DNA from: Streptomyces sp. NBC_01260
GTDB lineage: Bacteria; Actinomycetota; Actinomycetes; Streptomycetales; Streptomycetaceae
Assembly (NCBI RefSeq): GCF_036226405.1
Contig: NZ_CP108464.1
Span: forward strand, 5,084,001-5,148,000
Reading direction: 5' to 3'
DNA: 64,000 bases
Shown: piece after piece, positions 9,182-16,766 of the stretch
How the letters are laid out: each line of letters opens with the position of its first letter
Position numbering within the stretch: position 1 is the first letter of the stretch
The notes under the pieces: model-generated
What the model was told of the DNA's origin: nothing
The model's database searches: none
Seen by the model: the letters and a program-made list of their open reading frames with translations, nothing else
Translations under genes and position numbers: made by a program

Positions 9182-9511
9182 TCACAGGTGCGGTCCTGAA
9201 GGACCCGGAGGCCCTGGGCAGGCACCCGGTCCTGCGCTGTGTGAACGACACGGTCACCCGGTAGGGGTGGCGCGCCCCTGGCGATCCGTGGCGCGCCCCT
9301 GGCGAATCGGCTGTGTGGGTGCGGCGAATTCACGTCAATTCGGATTGCCGGTCGCCACGCCCACAACCCCGCCAGGCGTGTGCCTATGCCTCTCAGGTGT
9401 GCTGACGCACCCTCAAACGGTCAATAAAATAAGACAACATCGAGCCAGTGTTCGGCCGATCGGGGGAGCCCCCCGGATAGGGTCATGTGCCAACGCGGAG
9501 CCGCGCGCCAC
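9182..9511. other. Non-coding stretch upstream of bldA
   Basis: It holds a 41-codon frame at 9139-9264 with no recognised family, an AT-richer patch near 9418-9440, and a possible -10 hexamer TAGGGT at 9477-9482, which is about 30 bp before the mature tRNA end and could serve bldA. No good -35 hexamer is seen. Confidence 0.4.
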
Positions 9512-9597
9512 GCCCGGATGGTGGAATGCAGACACGGCGAGCTTAAACCTCGCTGCCCCTCGGGGGCGTACCGGTTCGAGTCCGGTTCCGGGCACCA
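9512..9597 (+). tRNA. bldA: tRNA-Leu, anticodon UAA (bldA)
   Basis: A complete class II tRNA with encoded CCA. The acceptor arms GCCCGGA (9512-9518) and TCCGGGC (9587-9593) pair fully. The anticodon stem GCGAG/CTCGC (9537-9541, 9549-9553) closes the loop CTTAAAC, giving anticodon TAA for the codon TTA. A long variable arm (about 9557-9568) and a T arm CCGG-TTCGAGT-CCGG complete the fold. In Streptomyces this is bldA, the only tRNA that reads the rare TTA codon, and it controls development and secondary metabolism. Its 3' end is the attachment site of the island that follows, and the tRNA stays intact after integration. Confidence 0.97.
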
Positions 9598-9603
9598 CCG
9601 CGC
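9571..9603 (+). repeat. attL: left attachment repeat in bldA 3' end
   Basis: Thirty-three bases, covering the T arm, acceptor 3' strand and CCA of bldA plus six bases, recur without change at 27429-27461. Such repeats mark integration of a tyrosine-recombinase element into a tRNA 3' end. A truncated integrase gene lies directly downstream. Confidence 0.92.
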
Positions 9604-9698
9604 TCATGCGGTCTGACCTGCAAGTACGGCTGATTCCCTATGTCCCTCTTCCGTGTGTTGGGCGCACCGTGGGCGCACCGCTGTCCTACGGTCCCGAT

Positions 9699-10091
9699 AT
9701 GGCGTACATCGCGAAGCGGAAGAATCAGGCCGGTGAGGTCACCAGCTACCAGGTGAAGTGGCGCCTGGGTGGCGCCCGAGACGGGGACTGGCAGACGGAG
9801 CGATTTGATGACGAGCCGTCTGCGGAGGTCTTCCAAGGAGCTGTTGACGACGCCAGCCAGCAGTGGCCGACGGGCTGGATCAAGGGGCAGGGCTACATCA
9901 CCACGGTGAGTAGCGGTGACAGCGCGACGAAGTACCGATTCCGCGAGTACGCACTGCTGAGCGTCAAGAACCGGACCGGCATTGAGGAGCACTACCGCAA
10001 CTCGATCCGGAAGGAGCTGGCGACGTACATCTTCCCCACGTTCGCGGAGTGCGACATCCGGTCAGCCGAGCACTTCAGCCAGGACACCATC
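9699..10091 (+). pseudogene. int: Tyrosine integrase, truncated by an insertion sequence
   Basis: The N-terminal 131 residues of an actinobacterial phage/ICE integrase are present: an arm-type DNA-binding start (MAYIAKRKNQAGEVTSYQVK) followed by the SAM-like core-binding domain (SVKNRTGIEEHYRNSIRKE onward). The left inverted repeat of the IS5-type element begins at 10092 and removes the catalytic domain with its R-H-R-Y residues. The gene starts about 100 bp from the att repeat, the normal place for int. A second, also broken, copy of the same 5' region lies beyond the right att repeat at 27557. Confidence 0.88.
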
Positions 10092-10137
10092 GGGCCTGTT
10101 TCAGAAGTGGATCAAGGCCGTGCGATGATCTTGCCTC

Positions 10138-11012
10138 GTGGCTCGGGGAGATCTGACTGACGCTCAGTGGACGGTGCTGGATCCGCTGCTGCCGAAGGGC
10201 ATCAAGCCCGGACGGCCGCCGGTGCACAGCAAGCGGCAGCTGATCAACGGCATACGGTTCCGGACCCGGACCGGGATACCGTGGCGAGATCTTCCCGAGC
10301 GATACGGGCCATGGGAGACGGTCTACGGTCTGTTCCGCCGCTGGCAGCGCGACGGCACCTGGCACTGCATCTTCGAGCAGCTCCAGGCCCAGGCCGACGC
10401 GAAGGGCCTGATCACCTGGGACATCTCGGTGGACTCCACGATCGCCCGCGCGCACCAGCATGCGGCCGGTGCCCGCAAAAGGGGGATCTGCAGGCTGAGC
10501 CGCCCGGCGGCGTCTTCGCTGAGCCCGAAGACCACGGGCTCGGACGCTCGCGAGGTGGACTGACCACCAAGGTCCACCTCGCGGTTGAGCAGGCCCAGAA
10601 ACCGATGTCGCTGGTGATCACGGCTGGGCAGCGCGGAGATTCCCCGCAGTTCCAGGTCGTCCTGGGCCGCATCCGGGTGCCCCGGCTCGGCCCGGGACGG
10701 CCGCGCACCCGGCCGGACAAGGTCCGCGCCGACAAGGCGTACGGCTCCCGCGCGAATCGCGCCTACCTGCGCAAACGCAAGATCTGCTGCACGATCCCGG
10801 AGAAGCGCGACCAGATCGCCAACCGCAAGAAGCGCGGCTCCCGCGGTGGCCGGCCGCCGAAGTTCGACAAGGACGACTACAAGGAGCGGCACGCGGTGGA
10901 GTGTGGGATCAATCGCCTCAAGCGTCACCGCGCGGTCGCCACGAGATACGACAAGCTCGCCGTCCGCTATGAGGCGACCGTACTGGTCGCGGCCATCAAC
11001 GAGTGGCTCTGA
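10138..11012 (+). CDS. IS5 family transposase, expressed by programmed -1 frameshift
   Basis: Two overlapping frames form one DDE transposase. OrfA (10138-10563) begins [19 protein letters not shown] and carries the DUF4096-like N-terminal domain and the first catalytic Asp in [19 protein letters not shown]. OrfB continues one frame back through [14 protein letters not shown], the second Asp in [10 protein letters not shown], and the glutamate in [22 protein letters not shown]. The join is near 10476-10485, where an A4G5 run offers a slippery site, as is usual in this IS5 subgroup. All catalytic residues are present, so the element could be active. Confidence 0.88.
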
Positions 11013-11175
11013 TAGGGCCGTCGGCCCTCATGCCGGACCGGCGCCGGGCATGATGGACACCATGACCACGCCGAGCGCCGACTGGATCACTGTCACCGCC
11101 TACGAGAACCTGCCGGGCTGCCTCCGGCCCATGGCGGCCGTTCGCGCTTGACTGCGTGATCGGGGTATCGACTGG

Positions 11176-11382
11176 ATGCCCTTCCACCAGACCGAGGTCC
11201 GTTGGGATCTGGCCTGTGGTGTCGGTGCCGACGGTCGGTGGCACGGCTGGTTCGACGTCCACATCAACGCCGACGCTCTGCGACGCCATGGACTGCACCC
11301 CGACCAGCCGACCGCCCGGGTCGCAGCCTCCTCTCCGCCCGGCTGGTGGCATGCTGCAGCCGAGCGTCACGCTCGTTGGTGA
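11176..11382 (+). CDS. Small uncharacterised frame in the tail of the IS5-type element
   Basis: A 68-codon frame starts at ATG 11176 and ends inside the right inverted repeat. Its sequence (with VRWDLACGV and WHGWFDVHINADALRRHG) looks like real protein rather than shadow, with aromatic and charged residues in balanced use. It may be the stump of a gene captured between the transposase and the right end. A shorter frame (11062-11151, MTTPSADWITVTAYENLPG) precedes it. No family is recognised and there is no clear ribosome-binding site. Confidence 0.3.
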   Translation: MPFHQTEVRWDLACGVGADGRWHGWFDVHINADALRRHGLHPDQPTARVAASSPPGWWHAAAERHARW

Positions 11383-11418
11383 TCCACTTCTGAAACAGGC
11401 CCTAGGCTTGTTCTTTAT

Positions 11419-12891
11419 CTACCAAGATCTTCCGGGCTTGCCGATGGCCTTGAGGGTCTCGGGGCGTTTGACGGTCTTGCCGACGTCGTAGCGGGGTGCC
11501 CGGCGTTTGTTCTTGACGCCGGGTGGCCGTCCGGGGCCGGTGCCTCGAGGTTTGGGAACACGGGTCGGGCAGGCCAGGTGAGCGCGGATGTTCCTGAACC
11601 CTCGGCGGACCCGGGCGGGGGTGAGCCGGGCGGAGGCAGCTGGCTTCTCCCAGGGCCGGCGGAGGTCCTTGGCGAGGGGCCGGGCAAGCCGGAGCTGGGT
11701 GTGAGCGACGATCAGGATCCAGGTCCAGCGGTCCGCCGCCTCGGGACTACGGAGTTTCGGGGTGGTCCAGCCGAGCGTCTGCTTCGCGAAGCGGAAGGTG
11801 TGCTCCAGGTCGAAGCGGCGGAGAAATGCCTGCCGGAATCGGTCCACATCGTCCGGAGTGGCACCGGTCTTGGAGGACCATAACCACAGTGGCGGGGCAT
11901 CCCGGTCCTTCGACAGATGCTCGACTTTCAACCGCATCAACGTGCCCTCGACCAAAGGGAGTTCGCCGTCGTGGTCGAGCCAGGAGGAGCGGTGGGTGAG
12001 CCTTGGGTGGACCCGGTCCCACGCCTGGGTCTCGGCCTTGCCGTAGTGGGTGGTGTCGTTGACCGTGGTGATCACGGGCTCGGGCCAGGTCTCCGGCTTG
12101 CTGAACCGGAATTCCGGGCCGTGCTTGGGCGGCCGGCCGTTAACACCATGCATCCGCGGTGGCCTCGGTAGGCGCATCACGCGGTCGGAGCGGACCCGGC
12201 CGACCAGCTCGACCGGCAGGTCGCGCAGGACCCAGGCCAGGCGGGTGACGTCGTAGCCGGCATCGCTCACGATCACGATGTCCGGGTTCCCGGCCTGCCA
12301 CTGGCCTGCGGTGATGAGCCGTTCAACGACCCCTCGGAGCTGGGCGGCGGTGACCGCGGTCGCGTCGTCCGCCGGGCCGAGCCGGACCGCGTCCAGGATC
12401 GCGGTCCAGGACGTGGCGCCCGGCTCCAGAACGGCCACGAAGGAGTAGGGCCAGCCCGGAATGAACTGCGACGCGGTCTTCGCCCGGCCGTAGACGTGGC
12501 AGAACAGCCGCTCCGCCGAGCACGGCGCATCCGAGCGAAGCCACGGCGACACATCGACCGCCAGGACCAGGCGACCGCCGTCGAAACGCGGCAGCGGCAG
12601 GCCGGCCAACACCGCCCGAAGCCGATCGACGTCGATCCGGCCGTGATTCAGGCCGCCGTACATCGCTCCGTGCCCACGACGGTGCTCGGGCAGCAGCGTC
12701 AGGTCCACCGGGGACTTCACCGCACCGTCCGCACACAGCACCGCATCCGCTAGCTCGAACAACTCGTCGCGCCGAGCAGTCAGACACGCGTAGAACTCGC
12801 CCCGGAAGCGTGACGCCTCCGCGAACGCTTCCCTCCGAACAGCATCAGGCAGCAGACTCACCCTCACGGCCTTCGTCTCGGTCACGTGCAC
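11419..12891 (-). CDS. DDE transposase (IS701/IS4-like, NF041680-type)
   Basis: A 490-residue transposase. An N-terminal region (residues 1-75) precedes a catalytic core with the first Asp in LVLAVDVSPWLRSDAP, a second in DIVIVSDAGYDVTRLAW, and a late FDLEHTFRFAKQTLGW motif that should supply the catalytic Glu (YREK-like position). The C-terminus is basic and proline-rich (GPGRPPGVKNKRRAPR) and runs almost to the element's left inverted repeat. It mobilises the 2.2-kb element defined by the 15-bp repeats. No frameshift or internal stop is seen, so it may be active. The subfamily name is from memory. Confidence 0.85.
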   Translation of the reverse strand: MHVTETKAVRVSLLPDAVRREAFAEASRFRGEFYACLTARRDELFELADAVLCADGAVKSPVDLTLLPEHRRGHGAMYGGLNHGRIDVDRLRAVLAGLPLPRFDGGRLVLAVDVSPWLRSDAPCSAERLFCHVYGRAKTASQFIPGWPYSFVAVLEPGATSWTAILDAVRLGPADDATAVTAAQLRGVVERLITAGQWQAGNPDIVIVSDAGYDVTRLAWVLRDLPVELVGRVRSDRVMRLPRPPRMHGVNGRPPKHGPEFRFSKPETWPEPVITTVNDTTHYGKAETQAWDRVHPRLTHRSSWLDHDGELPLVEGTLMRLKVEHLSKDRDAPPLWLWSSKTGATPDDVDRFRQAFLRRFDLEHTFRFAKQTLGWTTPKLRSPEAADRWTWILIVAHTQLRLARPLAKDLRRPWEKPAASARLTPARVRRGFRNIRAHLACPTRVPKPRGTGPGRPPGVKNKRRAPRYDVGKTVKRPETLKAIGKPGRSW

Positions 12892-12992
12892 CTTGGTCGG
12901 AGCACATGATCAGACGAAGGCCGCCCCCACGTCCGCTGAACTGCGCAAATCTGCCTTAAGTTCGAGATCGGTTCGAAGCCGGCAGGTTGGAC

Positions 12993-13529
12993 TCAGGACT
13001 CACACGGTGGGAGGTCTTTCGCAGCCAGCAGCCCTCGAACGGTGCCGAGGGCGTTGTTCGGCGCATCGGTGAGCTGCTCAACGATGACGCTGCATCCCAC
13101 CCAGGTCGACCCGCACTCCTCGACCATGCTCCTGACGGCCGCAGCCTGGCTTCCGGTCTCAATCCAGTCATCGACCAGTAGAACGCGGTCTCCCGGCCCC
13201 AGCGAGGATCGCTGGAGTCGCAGCGTGTGACGAAGGCGTCGGTAGTCGGGAGCCGACTGATGCACGACTTTGTCGCCTGGGAAGAGGCCCTCGCCCTTCC
13301 GGACGGGAACGAAACCGACGCCGAGCTCGACGGCCGCGGCACCACCCAGAAGAAATCCTCGCGACTCGATCCCGCAGACTGCCGTGATCTGCTCACCCCG
13401 AAACGGTTCAACGAGACCAGCGACCACCGCGGCCAGTGCCTGGGCGTCACGAAAGATCGCCCACACGTCCGCGTGACCACCGATCCACCGGAAGTGTTCA
13501 AGCGTCAGGTCACGCGCAGTCGTAAGCAT
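12993..13529 (-). CDS. Phosphoribosyltransferase (adenine-type PRTase) carried by the insertion element
   Basis: A 178-residue type I PRTase. The PRPP-binding motif reads RVLLVDDWIETGSQA, and an upstream FRGEQITAVCGIESRGFLLGG segment matches the substrate-binding hood of adenine phosphoribosyltransferases. FVPVRKGEGLFPGDKV corresponds to the flexible catalytic loop. The ATG at 13529 starts at the domain edge; a 58-residue upstream extension is not supported. It lies upstream of the transposase on the same strand and inside the element's inverted repeats, so it is a passenger. Whether it salvages a purine or has a role in transposition or host interference is not known. Confidence 0.75.
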   Translation of the reverse strand: MLTTARDLTLEHFRWIGGHADVWAIFRDAQALAAVVAGLVEPFRGEQITAVCGIESRGFLLGGAAAVELGVGFVPVRKGEGLFPGDKVVHQSAPDYRRLRHTLRLQRSSLGPGDRVLLVDDWIETGSQAAAVRSMVEECGSTWVGCSVIVEQLTDAPNNALGTVRGLLAAKDLPPCES

Positions 13530-13724
13530 GAGCGGAAGTCTTCCGATCGCCGAACAAGGCAGCAAACCTTTATCGACCACCCAGGCGCCCGAGCTCTCTC
13601 GACATCGACCCGAGCCCGAAGATAAAGAACAAGCTAGGACTCCTGCCCTCTGCCCCTGCAGGGGCTGACATCGCCGTCCACGTGACCGCAACCCCTCTTC
13701 CACGTGGACAGCTACCCTCGTGAT

Positions 13725-13746
13725 GCTGCTGGTTGTGGGCCGGGCA
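13725..13746 (+). repeat. Phage leader repeat, copy 1
   Basis: A 22-bp sequence beginning GCTGCTGGTTGTGGG, identical to 14653-14674. It ends 20 bases before the GTG start at 13767. It resembles the start-associated repeats of some actinobacteriophages. Confidence 0.7.
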
Positions 13747-13766
13747 CCGATCAGTCCCGAGTAGGG

Positions 13767-14498
13767 GTGAGTCCGCTGGCCAGCGTCTGCGCATGTGGTG
13801 AGTACTTCGTCGTGAACTCCGAGGGGGAGCTTTGCCTGGTCCCCGGTGTGATGGGGCTGCGCGACGTCCTCACGTTCAGCTCCCCGGGCGTCAGCCAGTT
13901 CGAGAAGGGCGACTATCCGTGGCTGTCTCGGGTTCGGGTTCAGGTCCAGGGCGGCGGGGGCGGATCAGGCGGCGCCGACTCCGAGGCCGGTGAAGCGATC
14001 TTTCGACCGGGCGGTGCCGGCGGCGGGTGGTCTTCCTCTCTCCTGGACGTCAGCCTGCTGGGCGCGGTGGAGACCATCGTGGTCGGGGCAGGCGGCGCAG
14101 CCGGCTCGGGTAATCAGCCAGGCATCGCGGGCGGCGCCTCGTCGTTCGGTGGGCTGGTCGTGGCCAACGGCGGCGACGGTGGCACGGCGAGCATGACGAG
14201 CGGTACCGGCATGACGACCGCGAGCGGTATCCCCGGGCCCTTCGGAGGGACCGGGAAGCTTGCGATGGGTGGTGGCGCCGGTGAGGGCGCGCTCCGGCTG
14301 AGCGGCAGCTCAGGCCGCGCCGGCATGGGCGGTGCCTCCCACCTCGGGCACGGCGGCTACGGTCGCGCGACCCACGGGCCGGGCACGGCCTCGCGCGGTT
14401 GGGGCGGGGGTGCCGGCGGCAGCGTGAGCATCGGCGGGGAGGCCCAGCCCGGATCGGACGGCGGGTTCGGCGTCGTCGTCATCGAGCTGTACGGCTGA
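13767..14498 (+). CDS. Glycine-rich phage tail/fibre-like protein
   Basis: About 243 residues, over a quarter glycine. The N-terminus has a CACGEYFVV segment and the middle is a long series of GGGGGSGG, GGAGGGW and GGDGGTA blocks. The C-terminus closes with GGFGVVVIELYG, the usual end of glycine-rich tip domains in phage tail proteins that bind the host surface. The GTG at 13767 is preferred because it stands at the same distance from the 22-bp leader repeat as the next gene's start; a GTG at 13704 in the same frame is possible. A strong hairpin follows the stop. Confidence 0.65.
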   Translation: MSPLASVCACGEYFVVNSEGELCLVPGVMGLRDVLTFSSPGVSQFEKGDYPWLSRVRVQVQGGGGGSGGADSEAGEAIFRPGGAGGGWSSSLLDVSLLGAVETIVVGAGGAAGSGNQPGIAGGASSFGGLVVANGGDGGTASMTSGTGMTTASGIPGPFGGTGKLAMGGGAGEGALRLSGSSGRAGMGGASHLGHGGYGRATHGPGTASRGWGGGAGGSVSIGGEAQPGSDGGFGVVVIELYG

Positions 14499-14509
14499 CC
14501 TGTCCGGAC

Positions 14510-14547
14510 ACCTGCGCGGACACTGTCCGGATAGTGTCCGCGCAGGT
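14510..14547 (+). terminator. Perfect 15-bp stem hairpin after the tail-protein gene
   Basis: The arms 14510-14524 and 14533-14547 pair without mismatch around an eight-base loop, 11 bases after the stop codon. No T tract follows. The surrounding 200 bp repeats TGTCCGG-like words several times. Confidence 0.7.
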
Positions 14548-14652
14548 CAGACATACGTCACCAGGCCGAGGTCGGCGCATGTCCACCGTCATTCGGGGAT
14601 GGTCCGGGCATGTGTCCGGCCGTGTCTGCAGGCGCTCCTCTAAACTCGGAGC

Positions 14653-14674
14653 GCTGCTGGTTGTGGGCCGGGCA
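14653..14674 (+). repeat. Phage leader repeat, copy 2
   Basis: Second copy of the 22-bp repeat. It ends 22 bases before the ATG at 14697, with GGAG between. Confidence 0.7.
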
Positions 14675-14696
14675 TCCTCCGACACGGAGATGTCCA

Positions 14697-14969
14697 ATGA
14701 GCGAAGCCACCGTTCCGCCCACTGTGGGCCGCACCGTTCACTACGTCAGTCACGGAACCCCACTACGCAGCGACGGGAGCCAGGCGTTCCCGTCGGCCTG
14801 CCGCGCGGCGACCGTCACCGAGGTCGACCCGGATAACTCGGGCCGCGTCGGGCTCACGGTCACCAACCCGACCGGGTTCTTCTTCCATCCGCTCGACGCC
14901 GGCGGCTCGGTCCACGACGAGTCAGGCGGTCAGCTCGCCGGGACGTGGCACTGGCCGGGGCGTGCGTGA
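14697..14969 (+). CDS. Small phage structural-region protein
   Basis: A 90-residue protein, MSEATVPPTVGRTVHYVSHGTP at its start and GTWHWPGRA at its end. Proteins of this design, with a VHYVSHG start and a C-terminal TWHWP motif, are common in the tail/lysis region of Streptomyces siphophages. Their function is unknown to me. GGAG eight bases upstream supports the ATG, and the stop overlaps the endolysin start by one base (TGATG). Confidence 0.7.
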   Translation: MSEATVPPTVGRTVHYVSHGTPLRSDGSQAFPSACRAATVTEVDPDNSGRVGLTVTNPTGFFFHPLDAGGSVHDESGGQLAGTWHWPGRA

Positions 14970-16003
14970 TGGCCGTCCCGCTCACAGCCGACGAGCTGCT
15001 ACGGGCGCTGCATGCCGAGGGGCTGACGGTCGTGGAGGTCGGAGACTGGCGTACCCACAACCGGAACCACAAGGGCGCCTGGGGTCCAGTACACGGGTCG
15101 CTCGTCCATCGCACAGTGACGTCCGGCACCGCGGCCACCGTCGCGATCGTCCGCGACGGATACGCGAATCTGCCCGGCCCGTTGTGCCACGGAATGATCG
15201 CGAAGGACGGGCGGGTCCACCTGATCGGCTACGGCCGCACCAACCACGCCGGAGGCGGCTGCCCGGTCGTGTTGGAACAGGTGATCGCTGAGTCCTACGG
15301 CGTCCGTCCCAGCCCGCCCACCCGGGGCAACTCCGCTGGCACGGACGGCAACAAGCGGTTCTACGGGTGGGAGTGCGAAAACCTCGGCGACGGCGACGAC
15401 CCGTGGCCGGGCATCCAGTACGACGCGATCGTGCGCGCCCAGGCCGCCGTCATCCGCGCCCACCGCGCGAAGGGCGACGACTGGGGCCTCGAGGCCAAAT
15501 CGACGATCGGCCACCTGGAGTGGAGCTCCGACAAGGTCGACCCGATCGGATTCACCATGCCGAGCCTCCGCGCGGACGTCGCGGAACGGCTGCGGCACTC
15601 TGCGAGCTGGAACCCCACGGAGGACGACATGCCCACACGAGCCAACCCCCCGGTCAAGAAGGTCGCGGCCCGTCCGGGCGCCGAGTGGCTGACTGTGCCC
15701 CTGTCCGGCCCGATGGTCAACGGCGCTGCTCACTACTCCGGCACGGTGACGCTGCACCTGGCCGGGATCACGGCAGGGGCGACGGTGCAGCTGCGGTTCT
15801 TCGAGACCAAGGGCGGCAAGCGCACCAAGAGCGGGCAGATCGTCGAGCGCGTCGCCACGGACGGGGACACCTTCGTGGACGTGACCAATGGGGGCGGGCA
15901 TGTCGATGCCGGCGCCGCACTGGGGGTGGAGTACGCCGTCTTCGGTGACCAGGCCACACACGACCTGGTGTCCGGCCAGGCACAGATCCTCTACTGGCCG
16001 TAG
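14969..16003 (+). CDS. Phage endolysin, N-acetylmuramoyl-L-alanine amidase
   Basis: A 344-residue lysin. Residues ~20-200 form an amidase_2/PGRP-type domain. Expected zinc ligands are His47 (GSLVHRT) and His182 in GHLEWSSDKVDP, with Asp of KVDP as the third ligand position, and an NHAGGG segment lines the cleft. Such enzymes cut the amide bond between muramic acid and the stem peptide. The last ~110 residues are a separate beta-rich domain (TVTLHLAGITAGATVQLRFFE) that probably binds the wall. Start overlaps the upstream gene. It is followed by two holin-like genes, a normal lysis cassette order. Confidence 0.88.
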   Translation: MAVPLTADELLRALHAEGLTVVEVGDWRTHNRNHKGAWGPVHGSLVHRTVTSGTAATVAIVRDGYANLPGPLCHGMIAKDGRVHLIGYGRTNHAGGGCPVVLEQVIAESYGVRPSPPTRGNSAGTDGNKRFYGWECENLGDGDDPWPGIQYDAIVRAQAAVIRAHRAKGDDWGLEAKSTIGHLEWSSDKVDPIGFTMPSLRADVAERLRHSASWNPTEDDMPTRANPPVKKVAARPGAEWLTVPLSGPMVNGAAHYSGTVTLHLAGITAGATVQLRFFETKGGKRTKSGQIVERVATDGDTFVDVTNGGGHVDAGAALGVEYAVFGDQATHDLVSGQAQILYWP

Positions 16004-16067
16004 CGGCGCGCTGGCCACCGCCATCACCCCACGGACCTACGTCATCAACCTGTAAAGGACTGCTCTC

Positions 16068-16307
16068 ATGGCCACTCGTACCCCGGTGGAGAAGAAGGTT
16101 AGCTGGGCTACGGCCGCGGCCTACCTCAGCTCGACCGGCATCCTCGCCATCCTCGCGACCGTCCAGGACGACGCGCGGCTGCTCTCCTGGATGCCTGATG
16201 CGCTCAGCCCGTTCGCCCTGGCCCTCGTGCCCACGACCATCACGTTCGCGGCAGGGTGGAGGACCCGTTACACCCCTCCTCGGGCGCCTGCGCCCGAGGA
16301 GGGGTGA
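16068..16307 (+). CDS. Small membrane protein of the lysis cassette (holin candidate)
   Basis: A 79-residue protein with two probable membrane helices (AAAYLSSTGILAILATV and LSPFALALVPTTITFAAGW) and charged ends. Size, topology and place directly after the endolysin fit a phage holin, which makes the membrane hole that frees the lysin. RBS AAAGGA stands eight bases upstream. The last codons encode one arm and the loop of a perfect hairpin that covers the ribosome-binding site of the next gene. Confidence 0.6.
   Translation: MATRTPVEKKVSWATAAAYLSSTGILAILATVQDDARLLSWMPDALSPFALALVPTTITFAAGWRTRYTPPRAPAPEEG
16271..16306 (+). promoter_or_regulatory. RBS-masking hairpin between the two holin-like genes
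   Basis: A perfect 16-bp stem (16271-16286 with 16291-16306) and a four-base loop span the end of the 16068-16307 gene. The 3' arm contains GAGGAGGGG, the ribosome-binding site of the gene starting at 16310. Translation of the upstream gene would open it, giving strict coupling. Confidence 0.6.
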
Positions 16308-16309
16308 GC

Positions 16310-16690
16310 ATGGACGGCACAGGGATCGAGGCCGTGGACGTGATCCTGGTGTGGGGCGGTGCTGTCACCGTGCTGGCCGGCGCGGTGGTTGCGGTGTGGC
16401 GTGCGGTCCGTGGCGCGCTGCACCTGGTCGGCAGGGTGGATGAGTTCATGGATGACTGGACCGGCGAATCAGACCGGCCCGGTGTGCCTGGCCGCCCCGG
16501 TGTGATGGCACGGGTCTCCGGTATCGAGGACCGGCTGACTGCCGTCGAGCATGAGATGTATCCCAACAGCGGGGCCAGCCTCCGGGATGCCGTGGACCTC
16601 GCGAACCACAGGCTGGCCCAGCTCTGCCCGGACGAGGGTGCCCCGATCGCATCTCCGCCGGCTGCGAGACCTCCGGCCGCAACCTCATGA
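16310..16690 (+). CDS. Phage membrane-anchored protein (DUF2746-like)
   Basis: A 126-residue protein with one N-terminal membrane helix (VDVILVWGGAVTVLAGAVVAV) and a cytoplasmic part with a short predicted coiled coil (VMARVSGIEDRLTAVEHE) and a Pro/Ala-rich tail. This is the usual shape of the second membrane protein in actinophage lysis cassettes. It starts two bases after the upstream stop and its ribosome-binding site lies in a hairpin. Confidence 0.6.
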   Translation: MDGTGIEAVDVILVWGGAVTVLAGAVVAVWRAVRGALHLVGRVDEFMDDWTGESDRPGVPGRPGVMARVSGIEDRLTAVEHEMYPNSGASLRDAVDLANHRLAQLCPDEGAPIASPPAARPPAATS

Positions 16691-16766
16691 TGGCCACCCG
16701 CCCCCGTGGTTCTGGGGACGGAAGGTTTCACGGACCGGAAGATCCCCCCCCGAAACTGCTGAGATG

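Larger units (their letters stand above)
10092..11402 (+). mobile_element. IS5-type insertion sequence with 23-bp perfect inverted repeats
   Basis: The termini 10092-10114 and 11380-11402 are perfect 23-bp inverted repeats starting GGGCCTGTTTCAG. A frameshifted transposase fills 10138-11012. The 367 bp between the transposase stop and the right end is longer than usual for this group and holds a small frame. Flanking bases (ATC on the left, TAG on the right) are not a target duplication, so one flank has been lost by deletion. Confidence 0.9.
11406..13634 (-). mobile_element. Insertion element with transposase and phosphoribosyltransferase passenger
   Basis: The ends are perfect 15-bp inverted repeats, GCTTGTTCTTTATCT at 11406-11420 and its complement at 13620-13634. 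A TAG duplication flanks them (11403-11405 and 13635-13637). The element therefore contains both the DDE transposase gene and the phosphoribosyltransferase gene, which share the minus strand. Its left end abuts the right end of the IS5-type element. Confidence 0.8.

Noticed and set aside
9139..9264. 41-codon frame MPVALLPGESTVF before bldA
   Set aside because: Readable, but no family, no partner gene and lies in a scar region, so it is only noted in the gap entry.
10089..11405. Target-site duplication of the IS5-type element
   Set aside because: ATC on the left and TAG on the right do not match; the TAG belongs to the neighbouring element's duplication.
13704..13766. Upstream GTG start for the tail-fibre-like protein
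   Set aside because: It would make the 22-bp leader repeat coding in one gene and non-coding in the other; the GTG at 13767 matches the spacing of the second copy.
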